31,770 bases of DNA, taken from the IMG/VR virus record IMGVR_UViG_3300024288_000031, positions 1-31,770 of that record, one strand, 5' to 3'. The DNA comes from a virus. Below, piece after piece: positions 27,486 through 31,770 of the stretch; within the stretch, counting starts at the first letter, position 1, and each line of letters opens with the position of its first letter. The position numbers were made by a program, and so were the translations under genes. Under the pieces are notes generated by a model. It worked only from the letters and a program-made list of their open reading frames with translations, did no database searches and was not told where the DNA came from.

Positions 27486-29237
27486 ATGCCCGGCCTAGCC
27501 TACGGCAACCCTGTAATCGCCTCCACCCGCGATCAAGACCTGCGCCGTTTTCAGCAAGGCCGTCTCCTCGGCATGCGAACCAATCGCTACTCTTGGTGGA
27601 CGCACGGCCGCGAACTCGCCGACTACATTCTCCCTCGGAGATACAAATGGCTGATCACGCCGAATCAAATGAATCGCGGCAGCCCAATCAACCAACACAT
27701 CTTAGATTCGACCGGCACACTGGCCGCCCGCAATTTAGCCGCGGGGATGATGTCTGGCATTTCGTCACCAACGCGACCGTGGTTCAAATTGAAAATCGGC
27801 CGTATCGACTCCACACAGACAAGTCCAATATCCTTATGGCTTGCCGAATGTGAACGTCTAATGTATCTCGTCTTCCAAGAATCCAATTTCTACACTGCGA
27901 TGGCGATCTTCTATTTCGACCTCGTCGTCTTCGGCACCGCGGTGTTGTTGATTTATGAGGATTTCGAAAACGTCTGCAAATGCTTCAACCCATGCTTCGG
28001 CGAATACTACGTCGACATCGACGGCTCCTATCGCCCCGTGATCTTCTACCACGAATTCACAATGACCATCGGTGCCCTCGTCGACGAGTTCGGCCAAGAA
28101 AACGTCTCTGCGATGGTTCTCGAGCAATACAACCTAAAGGACGGCGCAGGCCTCACCCGCGAAATCATCGTCGCCCACGCGATCGAACCCAATACCGATG
28201 GAGACAAATATGGCATTCCCAACTCCTTCGCCTTCCGTGAAACCTACTGGGAATGGGGCGGCACCACGAATCCACAATCTGGCTCCACTACCCTTGGTTT
28301 TCTTCGCAAACGAGGCTATCACGAACGGTGTGCAATCATTGGCCGATGGGACTTGGTGTCAAATGATCCCTATGGTCGTAGCCCTTCTATGGATGCACTA
28401 CCAGACATAAAGCAACTCCAACAGGAAACCCGTCGCAAGGCCCAAGGCATCGACAAAGTCGTCAACCCCCCAATGCTCGCGGATATTCAGCTGAAAAACC
28501 AACCCGCCTCACTCCTCCCCGGCGGCACTACCTACATCTCCGGCATGCTCTCCACCGGCAACGCCGGCATGACTACCGCTTACGGCAATTGGCGCCCGGA
28601 TATCAAATCAATCGGCGAAGACACCGCCCTTGTGCAAGCCCGCATCAAGCAGACCTTCTACAACGACCTCTTCCAAGTCGCCTCCCAATTCGAAACCCGT
28701 TCCAATATCACTGCGGTTGAATGGGACATGCGGAAGTCCGAGTCGCTCGTGATGCTCGGGCCTGTCCTCGAGCGCCTCCAAAACGAAGTCCTCGCCCCCG
28801 CCATCGACCGCGTTTGGGCCATGATGGTTCGCGCCAACATTATGCCACCACCCCCGCCTGAAATCGCTGGCCAAGAACTCACCGTCGAATACGTCTCCAT
28901 GCTCGCGACCGCCCAGAACGCCGCCCAAGCAGGCTCCATCGAGCGCATCTTTCAAATCTCCGGCCAACTCGCCTCGATCGATCCGGCGGTCGTAGACAAC
29001 ATCGACTTCGATATGGGGCTTGACATTTACAGCACGCTACTCAACACTAATCCTAGAATGATCAGGAGTCCGCAGGCTTTGGCCCAAATCCGCGCTCAGC
29101 GTCAGCAAGCACAAGCCGCGCAGCAACAGGCCGACTTGGTCGAGAAATACGCGGGCGCTGCACAGGCCGCTGGCTCCATCGATGTCGGTGGCGGACAGAA
29201 TCTGCTTAGCAAAACCATGGGTGGGGCGACGCCCTGA
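27486..29237 (+). CDS. Portal (head-to-tail connector) protein, podovirus type
   Basis: A 583-residue protein resembling the T7-like connector family. Near the N-terminus are WWTHGRELADYILPRR and a STGTLAARNLAAGMMSGISS block with RPWFKL, typical of these portals. Later come LPDIKQLQQETRRKAQGIDK and the stem helix region with VNPPMLAD. The C-terminus is Gln/Ala-rich and ends in GGGQNLLSKTMGG. It forms the ring through which DNA enters and leaves the head. Size is normal. The stop overlaps the next ATG (TGATG). Confidence 0.9.
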   Translation: MPGLAYGNPVIASTRDQDLRRFQQGRLLGMRTNRYSWWTHGRELADYILPRRYKWLITPNQMNRGSPINQHILDSTGTLAARNLAAGMMSGISSPTRPWFKLKIGRIDSTQTSPISLWLAECERLMYLVFQESNFYTAMAIFYFDLVVFGTAVLLIYEDFENVCKCFNPCFGEYYVDIDGSYRPVIFYHEFTMTIGALVDEFGQENVSAMVLEQYNLKDGAGLTREIIVAHAIEPNTDGDKYGIPNSFAFRETYWEWGGTTNPQSGSTTLGFLRKRGYHERCAIIGRWDLVSNDPYGRSPSMDALPDIKQLQQETRRKAQGIDKVVNPPMLADIQLKNQPASLLPGGTTYISGMLSTGNAGMTTAYGNWRPDIKSIGEDTALVQARIKQTFYNDLFQVASQFETRSNITAVEWDMRKSESLVMLGPVLERLQNEVLAPAIDRVWAMMVRANIMPPPPPEIAGQELTVEYVSMLATAQNAAQAGSIERIFQISGQLASIDPAVVDNIDFDMGLDIYSTLLNTNPRMIRSPQALAQIRAQRQQAQAAQQQADLVEKYAGAAQAAGSIDVGGGQNLLSKTMGGATP

Positions 29238-29716
29238 TGTACGATGGCAGCAACCGAAGGCACATCCGCCAAGCCGAGAAGCGCAGCAAACTCGCTGAAA
29301 ACAACCGCATCGCATATCTTCGCCAGATCATGCAAACACTTTCCGGGCGTGCTTTCATGCACGAGTGGCTTACAGACTGTTCCATGTTTCATGAGCCATT
29401 TTCCCCCATATCACCCTACGCCACGGCCTATAACTGTGGAAAACAATCAATTGGCCGTCGTCTATTTGACGATATTTTTACCCACTGCCCGGCCGAATAC
29501 GCCTTAATGATGCAAGAAGCGCAAGCAAAGGACCACGCTGATGACCGACGCACCGCTGACGAACTCCCCGGACGCGAGAACGGCCGATGGTACACTGAAG
29601 GATCAGGGGGGTACACCATCGATCCCTCCGGCTTCGTCCACGACGCCTCCAGCGACAACCCCGCCGACGACTCCGCCAGCAGCAACGGAGACACCAGCGA
29701 AGACCGCCGATACTGA
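29237..29716 (+). CDS. Bbp19-like phage protein
   Basis: A 159-residue protein. Residues 1-100 resemble the small Bbp19 family found between portal and capsid genes in Bordetella BPP-1-like podoviruses: AEKRSKLAENNRIAYLRQIM, GRAFMHEWLTDCSMFHEPF, then GKQSIGRRLFDDI and CPAEYALMMQEAQ. The last 58 residues are disordered and overlap the scaffold gene in another frame for 176 nt. The role is unknown but virion- or assembly-linked by context. Family call is from memory of the pattern. Confidence 0.7.
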   Translation: MYDGSNRRHIRQAEKRSKLAENNRIAYLRQIMQTLSGRAFMHEWLTDCSMFHEPFSPISPYATAYNCGKQSIGRRLFDDIFTHCPAEYALMMQEAQAKDHADDRRTADELPGRENGRWYTEGSGGYTIDPSGFVHDASSDNPADDSASSNGDTSEDRRY

Positions 29717-30278
29717 CAAGTCCCTTGTTAACGATGAAGGTAAACCACCCGCTGCGCAGCAGGGCGCTCCCGAAACCTACGCCGATTTCCGCGCTCCCGA
29801 AGGCTACACCCTCGATCCCACCGCCATCGCCAAGGCCCTTCCGATCTTTAAGGAAATGAACCTCTCGCAAGACTCCGCCCAGCGCCTCATTGATCTCTAT
29901 GCAGAGCAAACCCGTTCCGCTTCCGAAGCCCCTGTCAAGCTCTATGCCGAGATGCAAAAGGAATGGCGCACCGAAGCCGCTACCCGCTTTGGCAAAGCCA
30001 TCGAGCCCGGCGGAGCCATCTTCGCTAGCATCGCCAAAGCCATCGATGGTCACCTTCCCCCTTCGCTCGCAAAAGCCTTCCGCTCCACCCTCGACTTTAC
30101 CGGCGTAGGCTCGCACCCCGATTTCATCGAAGGCCTTTCCGTATTCGCAAAGCTGCTCTCCGAAGGCACCTCCGTGCGCGGCTCTGGCCCTTCCCCCGAA
30201 GGCCAAAAAGCCCCCGGTGCCGCACCCCTTTCCGTGGCGCAAGCCATGTATCCACACCTTCCGTCGGCGGGCCGTTAA
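29541..30278 (+). CDS. Capsid scaffolding protein
   Basis: A 245-residue protein with the usual scaffold layout: a low-complexity Pro/Thr/Ala N-terminus (to about residue 75), then APETYADFRAPEGYTLDPTA, a helical middle with LSQDSAQRLIDLYAEQTRSA, and a helical end (HPDFIEGLSVFAKLLSEG). It would guide capsid assembly and then leave. The ATG at 29541 has AAAGGA about 9 nt upstream. Its first 176 nt overlap the Bbp19-like gene in a different frame. Confidence 0.82.
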   Translation: MTDAPLTNSPDARTADGTLKDQGGTPSIPPASSTTPPATTPPTTPPAATETPAKTADTDKSLVNDEGKPPAAQQGAPETYADFRAPEGYTLDPTAIAKALPIFKEMNLSQDSAQRLIDLYAEQTRSASEAPVKLYAEMQKEWRTEAATRFGKAIEPGGAIFASIAKAIDGHLPPSLAKAFRSTLDFTGVGSHPDFIEGLSVFAKLLSEGTSVRGSGPSPEGQKAPGAAPLSVAQAMYPHLPSAGR

Positions 30279-30279
30279 A

Positions 30280-30807
30280 ATGCTTACGCAAGAACGCCTC
30301 AAAGAGCTATTTGATTACGATCCAGAAACTGGTTGGTTTACCAATCGATTCTCTCGTGGTCGAGCAAAGGCAGGTGAGATTGCTGGCTCTTACGCTGGAC
30401 ATATTCAAGGCTACCGTAGGATTGTGATCGACTACGGAAAATACTACGAACATCAACTCGCTTGGTTATTTGTGTACGGTGAGTGGCTTGATGAAGTTGA
30501 TCACATTGATACGGATGGTAGTAATAACGCTATTATAAATCTACGTCCGTGTACTCGTACGCAAAACAACTGCAATCGATCCCAACAGCCAACTGGCGAG
30601 TCCGGCCTCAGAGGGGCGTACTTGGATAAAAGAAGCCTCAAATGGTATTCGCATATCCAATTCGGCGGTCAAGTAACGCATTTGGGCACATTCAACACAG
30701 CAGAAGAAGCGCACTTAGCCTATGAAGCTGCTGCTGAAAGTCTCCATGGGGAGTTCTATATCCCTCAACGCAACTCTGACAAGGAAAACGAAACATGGCA
30801 ACTTTAG
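30280..30807 (+). CDS. HNH-AP2 homing-type endonuclease inserted before the capsid gene
   Basis: A 175-residue protein with an N-terminal RLKELFDYDPETGWFTNR segment, HNH core (HQLAWLFVYGEWLDEVDHID, then NNAIINLRPCTRTQNN), and a C-terminal AP2-like DNA-binding domain (GVRGAYL-type strand, KWYSHIQFGGQVTHLGTFNT, AEEAHLAYEAAAESLHGEF). This is a typical phage mobile endonuclease. The ATG at 30280 follows the scaffold stop by 1 nt. Its DNA is A+T-richer than scaffold and capsid genes. Its end overlaps the capsid start by 13 nt. Confidence 0.88.
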   Translation: MLTQERLKELFDYDPETGWFTNRFSRGRAKAGEIAGSYAGHIQGYRRIVIDYGKYYEHQLAWLFVYGEWLDEVDHIDTDGSNNAIINLRPCTRTQNNCNRSQQPTGESGLRGAYLDKRSLKWYSHIQFGGQVTHLGTFNTAEEAHLAYEAAAESLHGEFYIPQRNSDKENETWQL

Positions 30808-31770
30808 GAGCCACGGCACTAACTTATGCCGATTGGGCCAAAAGGCTCGAAGATGGCTATAAAATCGCCGCCATCATCGAACTGCTTTCCCAGACAAACG
30901 AAATCCTCGATGACATGATGGTCGTCGAAGGCAATCTCCCAACCGGACACAAAACCACTGTTCGCACCGGCCTGCCGCAAGCTACCTGGCGCCTCCTCAA
31001 CCAAGGCGTCCCGAATGCGAAATCCACCACCGCACAAATCGTCGACACTTGTGGCAACCTCGAAACCTACTCTGTCATCGATAAAGACATCGCGGACCTG
31101 AACGGCAACACTGCTGAATTTAGGCTTAGTGAGTCTCGTGCCTTCCTCGAAGGCATGTCCCAGCAGGTCGCTTCGACCCTTATCTACGGCAATCAATTCG
31201 TGAACCCGGAACGCTTCACCGGATTCGCCCCCCGCTATTCCACCGTCAACACTGCCAATTCCCAAACCGCCAACAACGTCCTCGACGGCGGCGGCGTTTC
31301 CTCCACCAACACCACGATCTGGATCAACGTCTGGGGCTCCGACACCACCCACGCCATCTTCCCGAAAGGCAAGATGACTGGCCTCCAGCAACGCGATATG
31401 GGCGAATGGCCAGTCACGGACTCCAACTCCAACACCTATCAAGCCTATCGCGAGCACTTCAAGTGGGAAATCGGCCTCTGCCAGCGTGATTGGCGCTACA
31501 CTGTTCGTGTCGCTAACGTTGACGTAACCCAGCTTACCGGCGTCTCGGCCGCTAACCTGATCAACCTTATCGTCCGTGGCCTGCATCGCCTCCCCACCCA
31601 GCCCGTCTCCGCTGGTCCGGTCCAAACCTCCGACACCCCTGCCGTTCGCGCTGACATGGGTCGCACCGTCATCTACTGCAACCGCATCATCCGCACCTAT
31701 CTTGATCTCCAGGCGATGAACAAGACCAACGTCTTGCTTCGTCTCGAAGAGTTCAACGGCAAACCCATCA
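30795..31770 (+). CDS. Major capsid protein, 5' part (cut by the window end)
   Basis: At least 325 residues, open at the right edge. The ATG at 30795 has AAGGAAAACG upstream. The sequence has the pattern of a common podovirus capsid family: TALTYADWAKRLEDG near the start, EGNLPTGHKTTVRTGLPQAT, WRLLNQGVPNAKSTTAQIVD, LSESRAFLEGMSQQVASTLI, YGNQFVNPERFTGFAPRY, and a later WEIGLCQRDWRYTVRVANVD. It forms the icosahedral shell. The gene follows the scaffold but is separated from it by an inserted endonuclease gene. Confidence 0.9.
   Translation, partial: MATLGATALTYADWAKRLEDGYKIAAIIELLSQTNEILDDMMVVEGNLPTGHKTTVRTGLPQATWRLLNQGVPNAKSTTAQIVDTCGNLETYSVIDKDIADLNGNTAEFRLSESRAFLEGMSQQVASTLIYGNQFVNPERFTGFAPRYSTVNTANSQTANNVLDGGGVSSTNTTIWINVWGSDTTHAIFPKGKMTGLQQRDMGEWPVTDSNSNTYQAYREHFKWEIGLCQRDWRYTVRVANVDVTQLTGVSAANLINLIVRGLHRLPTQPVSAGPVQTSDTPAVRADMGRTVIYCNRIIRTYLDLQAMNKTNVLLRLEEFNGKPI

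Noticed and set aside
29478-30302. 274-residue minus-strand ORF over the scaffold gene
   Set aside because: Gly/Arg-rich shadow of a C-rich coding region; no start signals or context.
30819-31625. 268-residue minus-strand ORF over the capsid gene
   Set aside because: The plus frame encodes a clear capsid protein; the opposite frame is Gly/Val/Asp-rich antisense.

Overview
The window is an internal stretch of a tailed-phage genome (podovirus-type gene set) that is cut at both ends. It opens inside a very large virion protein gene and closes inside the major capsid protein gene. Gene order suggests the right end leads through tail genes back to the left end, so this may be a circularly permuted or circular map; that is inference. 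The host is probably an alphaproteobacterium of the Rhizobiales type. The basis is a phage-encoded outer-membrane-like protein with an AADLPLK-style mature start, and sigma70-like promoters of the CTTGAC type. No integrase, repressor, tRNA, CRISPR array or phage RNA polymerase is visible.

Layout. (1) 1-5685, plus strand: end of a large, probably ejected virion protein, GH19-type endolysin, small membrane proteins including a holin candidate, an exported beta-barrel-like protein, and a membrane/coiled-coil protein. (2) 5686-23273, minus strand: the early and replication region, with genes chained by ATGA, TAATG and TGATG overlaps. In transcription order it holds many tiny accessory genes (several Cys/His metal-binding types, a SWIM finger, a Lar-like protein), an SF1 UvrD-like helicase, a RecB/Cas4-like nuclease, a RecA-like ATPase, a possible ssDNA-binding protein, a split UDG/family A DNA polymerase and a DUF3987-like helicase. 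(3) 23274-23852: a gene-free divergent control region with a strong minus-strand promoter, a 141-bp imperfect dyad around a TA-rich centre, and a GCGTGG repeat cluster. (4) 23853-31770, plus strand: late packaging and head genes, namely GIY-YIG nuclease, small terminase, large terminase, two Pro-rich peptides, portal, Bbp19-like protein, scaffold, HNH-AP2 endonuclease and capsid.

The most striking system is the replicative polymerase. A uracil-DNA-glycosylase-like domain is fused to the proofreading domain, but the gene is cut by an endonuclease VII-like HNH gene between motifs ExoII and ExoIII. The proofreading active site is therefore shared between two proteins that would have to assemble in trans, unless RNA splicing rejoins them. 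Four mobile-type nucleases (EndoVII-like, HNH_3-like, HNH-AP2, GIY-YIG) sit beside essential genes.

Control signals. Four sigma70-like promoters, all with exactly 17-nt spacers, were found (23305-23333, 19757-19785 and 16473-16501 on minus; 24284-24312 on plus). Two carry repeat or palindrome operators. There are three terminator-like hairpins and an 82-nt strongly folded RNA element at 20724-20805 with a related hairpin at 22204-22241. Small genes below usual calling limits were also found, including a 31-residue membrane protein at 13771-13866.
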